Positions 47,001 to 50,646 of a DNA stretch of 64,000 nucleotides are shown piece after piece. Origin of the DNA: Psococerastis gibbosa (lineage: Eukaryota > Arthropoda > Insecta > Psocodea > Psocidae). Within the stretch, counting starts at the first letter, position 1. Each line of letters starts with the position of its first letter. The position numbers and the translations under genes are program-made. Under the pieces are notes generated by a model. It saw only the letters and a program-made list of their open reading frames with translations. It was not told the origin of the DNA and ran no database searches. The stretch lies in assembly GCA_963971405.1 (NCBI GenBank), contig OZ020490.1:30529464-30593463 (forward strand), read 5' to 3'.

Positions 47001-49543
47001 ACGATTGTAGAGCCATCTAAAATATCCGGTAAATTAGCCCAAATTCTCTACGTTTCGATATATTACTGTGGCCTTTATTGACACCAATTGACCGCTTTCT
47101 TGTACTCCTTCCTCAGGACTACCAATGTTGAATGTTCTTGCCCTGGCCACTTTTGAGTTTTGATACTGAGAAATCCTATGCAAGTGGTGTCTCATCAAAC
47201 CAATCTCCTAAGTCTTGTTTTGCGTGGTGGGCTTGAAGTAGGTTGAAGTCCTTGAGCACTTTAAGCCCGGTACGGTCTACTTCTTAATAATTCGATTTCT
47301 TGTGCATTCCCTAGCCGCAAGATATGGGCCAGGGAATGGGCCCTGGCCAGGCCCAGCAGGGACAAAATCGCGGTGGTGGCAACATGATGGGTGGCCCAGC
47401 AGCGCGACCTCCCTTCAATCAGATTGAGGCGGCGCGGCAGCAGAATCTGGTCAACATACGGCAGCTACAGCAAACGCTTGAGGCTGCACAACAGCAGGAA
47501 ATGCAGTACAAGTCACAGCTAGAGGTAATACCGGCATAAACTATTGATGCAACTACTAATCTTCTTCTTCTGACTCAACAGCCCTTGATGAACTTTGGTC
47601 TGCTAGACAACACTCCTCCAGTCATCTCGGTGTTGCACCACGCTTCTTCATCTTATGGACTCCAAACTGGTGGAGGTCCATTTGTAATTCGGTCTTCCAG
47701 CGGTTTCGTAGGCTTCCCAGCAGTGACAGCGCATTAACCAGAAGATACAAGAACGCTCTTTTAATCAGCGCATCAGGACAGCCATGGGAGACTTTGGAAA
47801 AAAATCCATTGCCACATGACCTACGAAGAGCTGCTTTTATCACCCGTTTTCGCTGCACAACTGGCCACGACTACCTGCAGGCTCATCTGTTTCGCCTAGG
47901 CCTGCTTCACACCAATGCCCACTCTGCCTCAGCGCACGCATGTATGCTGCCCACTTTCTAACGTGTCAATCGATCCAGAGCCCAAACAAAGATATTACCT
48001 CACTATAATGGCAGGCGCGGCACTAGATGCATGGCGTTGGATAAAGTAAAGGTAGTTGGATGGCTACGCTACGGAATGGATATCCGGATCATAGCGAAGT
48101 AGAAATACGATTTCGTTCAACATACCCAACAAACTACAGCCACCATCTTTGGTTTCAATCGAAAAGAGAAATTTTATTTTAACCTCACAGCAGTTGCAGA
48201 ACGTGCATGTAAGGTGGGCAATGCCGCAGTTGAAATCTATAAGAAGCTGCGAGCAAATAAGATTGTAAGAGCATGATGTTATCAACGCAGTCTAAGAAAA
48301 TTAAGAATCACGTTAGAATTCAAATGTTTACTTTTTAAGAAAATAGAACATACTATACAAAATGATGCATGTTTTCTTCTTTTTTTAAACTTAAATATTT
48401 GCAAGCAATTTGAGCGACTTCGGTGGTAAGGTGGTAGCGTGCTTGTACTTATGTGAGTATCTGCACACCCTGCGGTCGGAGACACAAGTACCTATTAGGG
48501 GACCTAGTGAGGTGATTGAAGAGGTGAATCGGATGCATTCATGAAATTGATTGTATGCGATTTAACATTTTTTATTTAAAAAAAAAAAAAAAATCCCACA
48601 CCGCCACTGACCCACAGCAATATTTGGTTACAGATAATAAATCACATGAAGATTCAGCAGTTACAGCAGAATCTCGAGCAAGCTCAGCAGCAGGAGGTCC
48701 ACTTTCAAGCTCAAATAGAGGTAATAAAACTAGAACACGTATACCTACTAAGCAGTAGAGCTAATTCAACTTGTGAGTCAATGTTATCAACGTGCAGTCC
48801 ACTGTTAAGGCAGAGATTTCCAAAGATTTTGTAAACAAGGGATGCCTCAGGGTACTAAAATTTCGCGTAGTCTGGGATTTTTGGAGGCACTACAAAACCG
48901 ATAAGTAAAAAATACCCGATTATATGATGCACGAAATAGTCTTACACAACTTAAATGAGCCAACTTTTTAATAACTTGCTGAGTTAATGAAATAAAAAAT
49001 GAAAAGTATTTAATTTTGGGGTGCCAGTTGTCTACGTAGCATATCCTCTTAAAGATAATTTACTTTGCTGCAATAACATATCGCTCATGCACGAGAAAAG
49101 TGACACATTTCTAAATATTGACTTTTGAGATACGGTAGTTCAAATTTTAGTTCTGACCATTTTTTAGTTTTTACTTGTAGTACTATCGAGGCACTTAATG
49201 CTTTTGAGATGTGACAGTTTACTTGAAAGAGAAGTGTAATTACCACGTCAAGGCCTGGAGCACATTTCGAATTATGTCAGTATTGCCAAACCCGAAGTAG
49301 TCAAACTTGACAATGGATCAGTGATAAAACGCAATCTTATGGAAACAAATTGAACTAGATATGTGACACTACATTCATAAAATTCGCTATATTTTCCTCG
49401 ACATTTTTGTATAAATAACTCAATTTTGCAATTTTTTTAAATGTGTCACTTTTCTCGTGTATGAGCGATATGTATATTTTTTTACGTTGCAGCAAGAACA
49501 AAAGAATCAGTTGCGCGCGCAACTTCAGCAGATGCAGCAACAA

Positions 49544-49596
<53 letters not shown>

Positions 49597-49774
49597 GCAG
49601 CAGAGATTAGTACGACCGCAGATGGGCGGGAACCCCGGGCTTCGGCATTTACTCCAGCAACAGAATACCGGAAACTTCCGTCAGCAAATGATGGGGATGG
49701 GAATGCGACAAAATCAGCCTAACCAGCAGCAACAGCAGTATGATGATGTGTCTAATTTTGATTTTATGAATTAA
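16431..49774 (+). CDS. MED25: Mediator complex subunit 25, 14 coding exons (overall span)
   Basis: Joined exons: 16431-16589, 18123-18247, 20606-20828, 21292-21573, 23660-23861, 30397-30584, 39030-39182 (exon 7), 41221-41375, 42115-42277, 44497-44685, 46637-46753, 47315-47524, 48634-48720, 49493-49774. All borders are GT..AG and all phases agree. The full join has 845 codons with one internal TGA at codon 438; skipping exon 7 keeps frame (793 residues). The order matches MED25: an N-terminal VWA domain (about 5-225) that holds the protein in Mediator, Q/P/G-rich linkers, the ACID/PTOV domain (about 450-605) that binds transcription activators, and a Gln-rich tail. It acts in the nucleus, linking activators to RNA polymerase II. 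A decayed piece of exon 5 and many transposons lie in the introns. Confidence 0.93.
17018..17715 (+). repeat. Older 5S-headed SINE split by a younger copy of itself
   Basis: The outer copy occupies 17018-17143 and 17527-17715. The younger full copy is inserted in its middle. In MED25 intron 1. Confidence 0.85.
17157..17513 (+). mobile_element. 5S-headed SINE inserted in a SINE of the same family
   Basis: CTATGTTCCCCAA at 17144-17156 and 17514-17526 is an exact 13-bp target duplication, itself part of the host SINE. The tail is (AAC)n. Confidence 0.9.
17805..17872 (+). repeat. tRNA-headed SINE, 3' fragment
   Basis: AGGGCTTCATAGTTCTAAC..GTAATAGAACAAAAGTCATTATTTATTT matches the tail of the full copies. 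Confidence 0.65.
18123..18247 (+). CDS. MED25: MED25 exon 2 (VWA)
   Basis: Acceptor TTGGTTTACAG, donor GGA|GTAAGT. It encodes '[14 protein letters not shown]', the second VWA strand, and 'RLLATLDKL' before the split Glu codon. Phase 0 in, phase 2 out. Confidence 0.9.
18248..20605. other. MED25 intron 2
   Basis: No gene seen. It includes a TATG/TATA microsatellite near 18412-18460. A diverged inverted pair is present: ATCACAGGATTTAAG..AAAATATTTGCGTCCCA near 18766 against TGGGACGCAAATATTTTGTGAC near 20150. The phrase GGCCAGAGCCGAAAGGGATT near 20430 mirrors one at 9180. Confidence 0.4.
20606..20828 (+). CDS. MED25: MED25 exon 3 (VWA)
   Basis: It completes the split Glu and reads '[20 protein letters not shown]', then '[14 protein letters not shown]', the most conserved VWA blocks of MED25. 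Donor AATGAT|GTGCGT. Confidence 0.95.
20890..21105 (+). pseudogene. LINE tail relic in MED25 intron 3
   Basis: A plus-strand frame ends '[18 protein letters not shown]' and is followed by AGCCAGAAAAAGAAGAAGAA, the classic 3' end of an RTE/CR1/Jockey-type LINE. A sister piece is inverted at 47565-47700. Confidence 0.7.
21292..21573 (+). CDS. MED25: MED25 exon 4 (VWA end and linker)
   Basis: '[20 protein letters not shown]' is the last VWA strand and helix, then '[10 protein letters not shown]' as in MED25 of other animals, then a Pro-rich linker. 94 codons, phase 0 both ends, donor CCC|GTAAGT. Confidence 0.95.
21574..22224. other. MED25 intron 4, left part
   Basis: TAGGGTTACCAGATGTC at 21693 resembles one end of the hAT element at 4490-7036 (a solo end). 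Otherwise AT-rich sequence without a gene. Confidence 0.4.
22225..23055 (-). mobile_element. Helentron-like repeat, full copy (minus)
   Basis: Minus-strand sense: starts GCTTTCCAATTTATACG, has the inverse ATAAATTGGAAAGC near the 3' end, then the hairpin CGAGTAAACTTGG and ends ACCGGTTCTT. It holds a GTCT-type microsatellite. No open frame. Confidence 0.65.
23660..23861 (+). CDS. MED25: MED25 exon 5 (P/Q-rich linker)
   Basis: Acceptor TTAATTTCAG, donor GAAG|GTAAGA, phase 0 in and 1 out. It codes a Pro/Gln-rich segment with '[14 protein letters not shown]' and '[11 protein letters not shown]'. A decayed partial copy lies about 700 bp downstream. Confidence 0.9.
24056..24409 (-). other. Unrecognised GC-richer segment with a 117-codon open frame
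   Basis: In MED25 intron 5. The open frame is Ser/Arg-rich without a motif I know; it may be part of an unknown repeat. I do not call it a gene. Confidence 0.2.
24519..24586 (+). pseudogene. Decayed duplicate of the 3' part of MED25 exon 5
   Basis: CAATGCGTAGAACGCAGCC..ATGTCTAATCAATAG..CGCTTTGGAAGGTAGGATAC follows exon 5 (about 23780-23870) base by base, with one ~23-bp deletion and several changes, one of which makes a stop. The match runs through the donor into the intron (GATACAA, then ATAATATGT). Confidence 0.75.
24710..24860 (+). repeat. Short hAT-like element remnant
   Basis: It starts CAGGGACGGATGCAGCCCG, has a run of about 17 G near 24819 and ends CCCATGGATCTGGCC. Same family as 14855 and 55370. 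Confidence 0.5.
25505..25735 (-). repeat. tRNA-headed SINE
   Basis: A complete minus-strand copy with an ATTT tail at the left and a tRNA-like head (GACTCGAACC, complement of the B box) at the right. In MED25 intron 5. Confidence 0.85.
25981..26375 (+). repeat. 5S-headed SINE with an inverted middle
   Basis: The head GCCAACGACCATACCAAG and the tail CTCAAGTTAATAAACAGAC..GGCGTTGG are in plus orientation. The middle (about 26090-26225) reads in the opposite orientation (GACAGGGTGGACCTCC..GACCAGGACTCGAC). Confidence 0.7.
26376..27066. other. MED25 intron 5, unrecognised part
   Basis: Several short open frames, none with a recognisable motif. Nothing to annotate. Confidence 0.3.
27067..27183 (+). 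repeat. tRNA-like sequence between imperfect inverted arms
   Basis: The core TGTAGTGGTAAGAC (A box) and GGGTTCGAGTCCCGCC (B box) are ~40 nt apart. Arms ATCCGAAAATATAGAAT (left) and the complement of ATCCGAAGATAGAGAAT (right) enclose ~70 nt. The cloverleaf is incomplete, so it is not called a tRNA gene. Confidence 0.6.
27364..28615. mobile_element. Foldback element interrupted by a Helentron-like repeat
   Basis: AGTAGACATCCCGTAGG..GAAATATAATGCTTCTTAT is the left arm up to 27416. It continues after 28268 (TTAACGAAGCAAGTTATTAAAT..) and the right arm mirrors it (GCATGAAGTAGTCTTCTAC..). The uninterrupted sister is at 28608-28975. Confidence 0.7.
27417..28268 (+). mobile_element. Helentron-like repeat, full copy with empty-site proof
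   Basis: An 852-bp unit: GCTTTCCAATTTATACG at the start; (GTCT)n at 27539-27570; the inverse ATAAATTGGAAAGC near 28230; the hairpin CGAGTAAACTCG; end ACCGGTTCTT. Comparison with the sister host copy at 28608-28975 shows insertion inside a run of T without any target duplication. Confidence 0.75.
28608..28975. mobile_element. Foldback element (empty-site sister)
   Basis: About 370 bp with inverted arms of ~130 bp: AGAGTAGACATCTCGTAGG..CTTCATGCATC on the left, GCATGAAGTAGTCTTCTAC..CCTACGGGA..ACTCT on the right. Family member also near 48895-49055 (partial). Confidence 0.65.
29572..30166 (+). mobile_element. 5S-headed SINE, second subfamily, inside the MITE
   Basis: The head GCCGCCATACCAAGTTGAAT is 5S-like and the tail is (ACT)n. 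CTATTATAAA at 29562-29571 and 30167-30176 is the target duplication. It is itself interrupted by a LINE tail. Confidence 0.8.
29659..29965 (-). pseudogene. LINE ORF2 C-terminal fragment inside the SINE
   Basis: CCGGTAGGGA at 29649-29658 and 29966-29975 is a 10-bp target duplication. The minus strand encodes '[15 protein letters not shown]', then the knuckle '[14 protein letters not shown]' and ends '..WTRLDTKK*' with an (AAGT)n tail: a 5'-truncated LINE insertion. Confidence 0.85.
30397..30584 (+). CDS. MED25: MED25 exon 6 (Q/A/M-rich linker)
   Basis: Acceptor TATGATTGCAG, donor CAG|GTAATA. It completes the split Gly and codes a Gln/Ala/Met-rich low-complexity segment ending '[12 protein letters not shown]'. 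Phase 0 out. Confidence 0.9.
30585..31660. other. MED25 intron 6, left part
   Basis: It contains a run of about 27 C near 30729, TA and A simple repeats near 31200 and 31345, and a short inverted pair near 31022-31084 (TGATAGGCCATCCA..TGGATGGCATATCA). No gene seen. Confidence 0.4.
31661..31790 (-). repeat. Possible Penelope-like terminal fragment
   Basis: The minus strand reads CTAAAGAT, then a perfect 6-bp stem GTCAAC/GTTGAC with a 7-nt loop, then CGAAAC, followed by GGAACGTTTC. The layout resembles a decayed hammerhead ribozyme of the kind found in Penelope-type elements, but the CTGATGA core is not intact. Confidence 0.3.
31838..32076. repeat. Inverted-repeat element, ~28-bp ends
   Basis: TTTTAGAAAAACTTGTTATAA at the left and its complement at the right enclose about 180 bp without coding potential. 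It sits beside a Helentron-like fragment (32078-32238). Confidence 0.6.
32239..32618. mobile_element. Foldback MITE (GGCGCCC family) inside a Helentron-like fragment
   Basis: Ends GGCGCCCATTCCATTGACC / GGTCAATGGAATGGGCACC. Uninterrupted Helentron-like sequence at 28083 (GACCTATCTGG) shows the empty site; here TAT flanks both sides, giving a 3-bp target duplication. Confidence 0.82.
32769..33206. mobile_element. Foldback MITE (GGCGCCC..ACATACGT subfamily)
   Basis: Ends GGCGCCCATTCCACATACG / CGTATGTGGAATGGGCGCC flanked by TAA on both sides. 438 bp with no open frame of interest. Confidence 0.82.
33600..33965 (-). pseudogene. LINE ORF2 C-terminal relic (I-clade-like)
   Basis: The minus strand encodes '[15 protein letters not shown]', then the knuckle '[17 protein letters not shown]', and ends in an A-rich, (TAA)n tail at 33603-33628. 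It is related to the fragment at 13025-13660. The 205-codon plus-strand frame across here is its antisense. Confidence 0.82.
34060..34362 (-). pseudogene. LINE C-terminal relic (second clade)
   Basis: The minus strand encodes '[15 protein letters not shown]', '[16 protein letters not shown]' and '[20 protein letters not shown]' followed by A-rich AAGAAG. This is the conserved end of RTE/CR1-type reverse transcriptases. It lies head to tail with the I-like relic and shares its 3' ~65 bp with the SINE-like repeat at 38455-38900. Confidence 0.8.
34363..34826. other. MED25 intron 6, unrecognised
   Basis: Nothing identified. Confidence 0.3.
34827..34836 (-). terminator. Candidate polyadenylation signals for the secreted-peptide gene
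   Basis: TTTATT on the plus strand at 34827-34832, and again overlapping at 34831, gives AATAAA on the minus strand, about 420 nt after the stop at 35253. Confidence 0.35.
34975..35064 (-). pseudogene. Second copy of the peptide gene's last exon
   Basis: The minus strand encodes '[20 protein letters not shown]' then 'NDFGNFLFK*'. This aligns with the second exon at 35253-35359 (shared '[13 protein letters not shown]'). The reading frame is open but I see no acceptor directly before it; the palindrome boundary lies at 35077. It could be a further exon of the same gene or a duplicate. Confidence 0.55.
35077..35303. repeat. Near-perfect ~227-bp palindrome
   Basis: Arms 35077-35180 and 35200-35303 (104 bp each) differ at about two positions. 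The 19-bp centre is itself almost palindromic (TCACCTATATAGGTGA). Each arm contains the '[16 protein letters not shown]' coding end, in opposite orientations. Confidence 0.92.
35253..35359 (-). CDS. Secreted peptide, exon 2
   Basis: Acceptor CTCCTATTTACAG (minus); 34 residues then TAA. Phase 1 in, matching exon 1. Its 3' half (up to 35303) is part of the palindrome. Confidence 0.65.
35253..36108 (-). CDS. Small secreted peptide gene, two exons (overall span)
   Basis: Exons 36024-36108 and 35253-35359 on the minus strand, intron 664 bp, split Gly codon G|GC. The joined product has 63 residues. It has a hydrophobic signal peptide (about 1-20, '[15 protein letters not shown]'), a short spacer 'QHSATPAP', then an aromatic, Gly-rich region with a repeat: '[10 protein letters not shown]' and '[10 protein letters not shown]'. 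KR between the repeats is a possible dibasic processing site. A TATA box lies 50 nt upstream of the ATG. The gene is antisense inside MED25 intron 6. It resembles a precursor of short secreted peptides (neuropeptide-like, antimicrobial or structural), but I do not recognise the family and cannot choose. The intron holds a 341-bp repeat (35408-35748). Confidence 0.65.
35408..35748. mobile_element. Repeat with GGGGTTC/GAACCTC ends
   Basis: A second copy, inverted and shorter by ~60 bp, is at 56489-56755 inside a MITE. The shared interior reads ..GTAGATGGCAGCACCAG... No open frame. Confidence 0.65.
36024..36108 (-). CDS. Secreted peptide, exon 1 (signal peptide)
   Basis: 28 codons plus one base from the first ATG after the TATA box, ending CCAG|GTAAGT. 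It encodes the signal peptide and the start of the mature part. Confidence 0.72.
36150..36450 (-). promoter_or_regulatory. TATA promoter region of the peptide gene (duplicated)
   Basis: The minus strand has TATAAAAG at 36158-36165, ~50 nt before the ATG, in the context CTGGGTATAAAAGCGG. The ~300 bp upstream recur at 41774-42056 with about 95% identity by eye. Confidence 0.7.
36451..36671. other. MED25 intron 6, unrecognised
   Basis: Nothing identified. Confidence 0.3.
36672..36890 (+). repeat. tRNA-headed SINE
   Basis: A full-length copy; B box GGTTCGAGTCCCACACTGG; tail TTATTTATTTATA. In MED25 intron 6. Confidence 0.85.
37111..37498. mobile_element. Foldback MITE (GGCGGGG family)
   Basis: Ends GGCGGGGATTCCACCGACC / TCTGTGGAATCCCCGCC. 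Internal GACGTGGTAACAGAC in both arms, with the inner TTAGGCGGGGTTTCCACC motif. Confidence 0.78.
37623..38114. mobile_element. Foldback MITE (GGCGGGG..ACATGCGT subfamily)
   Basis: Ends GGCGGGGTTTCCACATG / CATATGTGG-like right arm ending CCCCGCC, flanked by TAA on both sides. Close relative of 56248-56983, and supplies the empty site for the insertion found there. Confidence 0.8.
38115..38454. other. MED25 intron 6, unrecognised
   Basis: Nothing identified. Confidence 0.3.
38455..38900 (-). repeat. SINE-like repeat sharing a LINE 3' tail
   Basis: Minus strand: a GC-rich body (..GTGGAGTTAGGGCATGGG..) ending ..AACCAGCCATCCGGCTGTGA..GAAGAAGAAG. The last ~65 bp match the end of the LINE relic at 34060-34120 (about 85% by eye), as for a SINE that borrows a partner LINE's tail. 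Confidence 0.55.
39030..39182 (+). CDS. MED25: MED25 exon 7 with in-frame TGA (possible terminal exon)
   Basis: Acceptor ATGGTTGCAG, phase 0. The frame codes 44 residues of Gln/Gly/Pro/Met-rich sequence ('[18 protein letters not shown]'..'QQQPKNLP') in the style of exons 6 and 12, then TGA at 39162-39164. AATAAA follows at 39173-39178. A good donor (CAG|GTACAA) at 39182 would also close the exon in phase 0, matching exon 8. So it can be a terminal exon (437-residue product without the ACID domain), a skipped cassette, a nonsense allele or a sequence error. Confidence 0.75.
39173..39178 (+). terminator. AATAAA 9 nt after the exon 7 stop
   Basis: Canonical polyadenylation hexamer inside exon 7. 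Whether it is used cannot be seen from DNA. Confidence 0.4.
39183..39889. other. MED25 intron 7, left part
   Basis: No gene recognised. The stretch 39830-39889 (CTAGTGAGTTGCCTGACCGACAAGGG) recurs at 46935-46980 as part of a larger repeat. Confidence 0.4.
39890..40530. mobile_element. MITE (GGCGGCTATTCC) with a nested MITE, right end lost
   Basis: Left end GGCGGCTATTCCACCGGCG preceded by TTA; the arms match 29472-30332. A GGCGGGG-family MITE (40093-40489) is inserted. The right arm breaks off at GAAG|TAAGAGCC. The related sequence TTTAGTTAAGAGCC at 46974 looks like the empty target. Confidence 0.65.
40093..40489. mobile_element. Foldback MITE (GGCGGGG family), nested
   Basis: Ends GGCGTGGTTTCCACCGACC / GGTCGGTGGAAACCCCGCC; flanks TTT and TTA. 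The uninterrupted host CTCCTTAAAACAAAAC is seen at 30268. A run of 18 C lies at 40400. Confidence 0.8.
40671..40821. mobile_element. 151-bp hairpin MITE
   Basis: Ends GGCGCCCATTCCACATACG and its complement, with TAA on both sides. Arms are almost perfectly complementary along ~65 bp around a loop containing TTAGCAGACATTATAGACAT. It is the smallest complete member of the group. Confidence 0.88.
40990..41026 (+). repeat. (TTTC)n microsatellite
   Basis: About nine tandem TTTC units in MED25 intron 7. Confidence 0.85.
41221..41375 (+). CDS. MED25: MED25 exon 8 (start of ACID domain)
   Basis: Acceptor TTGTTTTGCAG. '[11 protein letters not shown]' and 'KQVPCQVSC' are the first conserved strands of the MED25 activator-interacting domain (human 'WSGVLEW..' and 'SLPCQVY'). 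Phase 0 in, 2 out at CCT|GTAAGT. Confidence 0.95.
41592..41773. repeat. Half MITE (GGCGGGG end only)
   Basis: The left arm of a foldback MITE, cut at CATACAGTAAAA where the duplicated promoter block begins. Confidence 0.7.
41774..42056 (-). promoter_or_regulatory. Orphan duplicate of the peptide-gene promoter
   Basis: Copy of 36150-36450, including CTGGGTATAAAAGCGC on the minus strand, but without the signal-peptide exon downstream: the TATA box now points into a half MITE. It ends 58 bp before MED25 exon 9. Confidence 0.75.
42115..42277 (+). CDS. MED25: MED25 exon 9 (ACID)
   Basis: '[16 protein letters not shown]' and '[12 protein letters not shown]' match the central ACID helices. It completes the split Leu codon; phase 0 out at TTT|GTAAGT. 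Confidence 0.95.
42278..42744. other. MED25 intron 9, left part
   Basis: No gene recognised. Confidence 0.3.
42745..43071 (-). repeat. 5S-headed SINE, second subfamily
   Basis: Minus orientation: head GGCCGCCATACCAAGCTGAAT, body with CCAAGTGGTTCGGAATCC, tail (ACT)n visible as (AGT)n at 42770-42790. Close match to 29572-30166 without the LINE insert. Confidence 0.85.
43483..43865. mobile_element. Foldback MITE (GGCGCCC family)
   Basis: Ends GGCGCTCTTTCCATTGACC / GGTCAATGGAATGGGCGCC, TAA on both sides. 383 bp, close to the copy at 32239-32618. Confidence 0.82.
44150..44330 (-). pseudogene. LINE tail relic
   Basis: The minus strand gives a broken 'ENRKK..RIHGST' type stretch and ends near AGAAGAAG. 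It resembles the tail of the LINE at 34060-34362 ('GATTGGTTAGCAGCAAC' shared with 38485). Confidence 0.45.
44497..44685 (+). CDS. MED25: MED25 exon 10 (end of ACID domain)
   Basis: 'AGCVHFTSP', '[20 protein letters not shown]' and '[10 protein letters not shown]' are the last conserved ACID strands and helix. 63 codons, phase 0 both ends, donor CAG|GTAAGT. Confidence 0.95.
44686..45426. other. MED25 intron 10, left part
   Basis: No gene or known repeat recognised. Confidence 0.3.
45427..46126. mobile_element. MITE with ~70-bp ends (CTGTAGYCCGATCA)
   Basis: Left CTGTAGCCCGATCAG..AATACCGGGGTTAATATAA..CATGTCACGTG; right is the diverged complement ending CTGCAG. It contains a tRNA-headed SINE (45706-45890). 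Related to 15135-15298. Confidence 0.7.
45706..45890 (+). repeat. tRNA-headed SINE, head partly lost
   Basis: Starts TTTCAAGGTTGTTAGTTCGAG; body and ATTT tail as in other copies. Nested in the MITE at 45427-46126. Confidence 0.78.
46637..46753 (+). CDS. MED25: MED25 exon 11 (S/P/G-rich linker)
   Basis: 39 codons in frame between GTTCAG and CAG|GTACAG, phase 0 both ends: '[17 protein letters not shown]'..'[10 protein letters not shown]'. No conserved domain; assigned by phase and composition. Confidence 0.8.
46754..47314. other. MED25 intron 11
   Basis: 46900-47140 is a diverged copy of the repeat that surrounds 39830-40930 (shared CGACAAGGG, TTTAGTTAAGAGCCAAT, CTCCTTCCTCAGGACTAC). No gene. 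Confidence 0.4.
47315..47524 (+). CDS. MED25: MED25 exon 12 (Q/G-rich, coiled-coil-like)
   Basis: Acceptor TTCCCTAG; donor GAG|GTAATA; 70 codons. A Gly/Gln/Met-rich part is followed by a probable amphipathic helix '[19 protein letters not shown]'. The helix is repeated in exon 13. Confidence 0.88.
47565..47700 (-). pseudogene. LINE tail relic in MED25 intron 12
   Basis: The minus strand encodes '[11 protein letters not shown]', then 'RDDWRSVV' and 'QTKVHQGL', ending CAGAAGAAGAAG. Same family as 20890-21105. Confidence 0.65.
47756..47970 (+). pseudogene. LINE ORF2 C-terminal relic
   Basis: The plus strand encodes '[20 protein letters not shown]' then '[12 protein letters not shown]' and a Cys/His-rich remnant, a typical LINE ORF2 end. 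It lies tail to tail with the relic at 47565-47700. Confidence 0.7.
48420..48597 (+). repeat. Poly-A-tailed SINE (third family)
   Basis: GACTTCGGTGGTAAGGTGGTAGC..GTATGCGATT..A(16). The copy at 50647-50832 aligns with it (ACTTCGATGGGATAGTGGTCGC..GTATGCGAAT..A(13)). Confidence 0.6.
48634..48720 (+). CDS. MED25: MED25 exon 13 (repeat of the exon 12 helix)
   Basis: 29 codons; acceptor TTTGGTTACAG, donor GAG|GTAATA identical to that of exon 12. '[19 protein letters not shown]' matches exon 12 residue by residue at most positions. Confidence 0.85.
48721..49492. other. MED25 intron 13
   Basis: 48895-49055 is part of the foldback family at 28608-28975 (..ATGATGCACGAAATAGTCTTACACAAC..). No gene. Confidence 0.4.
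49493..49774 (+). CDS. MED25: MED25 exon 14 (poly-Q and C terminus)
   Basis: Acceptor TTTACGTTGCAG, phase 0. A Gln run of about 30 residues in mixed CAG/CAA codons (49523-49605) is followed by '[14 protein letters not shown]', and the protein ends in an acidic/aromatic tail '[11 protein letters not shown]' before TAA. Confidence 0.92.
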
Positions 49775-50201
49775 AAATTACTCAATGAAAGAGTATAACT
49801 TGTGATAGTATACAGTCTGTATAAGATATTACTGTGTTGAGAACGCATACATGTCAGAGATTGTTTAAACCTGTCAGGAAGCAAACACTTTCTGGTCTGA
49901 TGGAAGTGACAGTGTAAAGAGGTTGTTGAGGAAGATCTTTCATGAGAAATTCGACTGCTCAAAAACTGGAAAGTGGGGGACTCCATTAAGGAAAAATTAG
50001 TAGCCTAGTATTTTTTTGCAGGGGGCGCAATAGGCCACAAGGTTAACTTGCATACTAAAAACGCTACTACCATGATAAGGCGGGGATTCCACCGACGTCA
50101 ATAGTGATAGTAATTACATTGTAGTATTATATGGTATATATAAGACTGACATTAAATTAACTTTGGTTGAAGAGGTAACCTCCTCGTTATTACATGTAAT
50201 G

Positions 50202-50207
50202 AATAAA
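50202..50207 (+). terminator. Probable MED25 polyadenylation signal inside a MITE
   Basis: First AATAAA after the stop at 49774, apart from an ATTAAA overlapping the stop codon. It lies within the MITE at 50079-50544. Confidence 0.5.
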
Positions 50208-50343
50208 GCATTGCCTTTATGCAATTAAGTCAGCTCACAGACCTGTTCGGTTAGATAGTTGTGTAGTTGTGCTAACCTGTCTAGCAACACGAATCATGTC
50301 AATTAGAGCATAAGTAGAGGATTTGGCATTTACTAGACTTGTC

Positions 50344-50418
50344 GGGGCTTGTGGTCCAGCGGTTAAGACGACGCCCCGGTTAGGCGTAGATCGTGGGTTC
50401 GAATCCCGCCAAGGCCAG
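50344..50418 (+). repeat. tRNA-like sequence (cloverleaf nearly complete)
   Basis: Acceptor stem GGGCTTG/CAAGGCC with one mismatch, D stem GTC/GAC, anticodon stem ACGCC/GGCGT with loop CCGGTTA, T arm GTGGG-TTCGAAT-CCCGC. Position 33 is C rather than T, and no stop tract follows other than TTTTTT. Its setting in a MITE and its relatives at 2033 and 27099 argue for a repeat, not a working tRNA. Confidence 0.55.
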
Positions 50419-50646
50419 TTTTTTCCATATCCTCTAATTTCGGTGATAGTAATGGTGGTATTGACGTGGTAGCAGACATTAAAGACAGTCTAAAAATGTC
50501 AATACCACCATTACTATCACTATTGACGTCGGTGGAATCCCCGCCTAAGTAAATAAATATAAAGACTTTCTTTTCAATGCTTAGTAACAAATACAATCTT
50601 TACTTATTTACAGTACATAATAATAGCCCAATAGCCAATGTAATAA

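Larger units (their letters stand above)
50079..50544. mobile_element. Foldback MITE (GGCGGGG..CGTCAATAGTG) holding a tRNA-like sequence
   Basis: Ends GGCGGGGATTCCACCGACG and its complement, TAA on both sides. The tRNA-like unit is near its centre. Its left part contains the AATAAA that probably ends MED25 transcripts. Confidence 0.85.

Noticed and set aside
47622-47858. 78-codon minus-strand open frame as a gene
   Set aside because: Its end matches a LINE tail, and the upstream half is antisense to another LINE fragment.
50344-50418. Functional tRNA gene
   Set aside because: Folds well, but has an acceptor mismatch and C at position 33, lies in a MITE and has two decayed relatives in similar settings.
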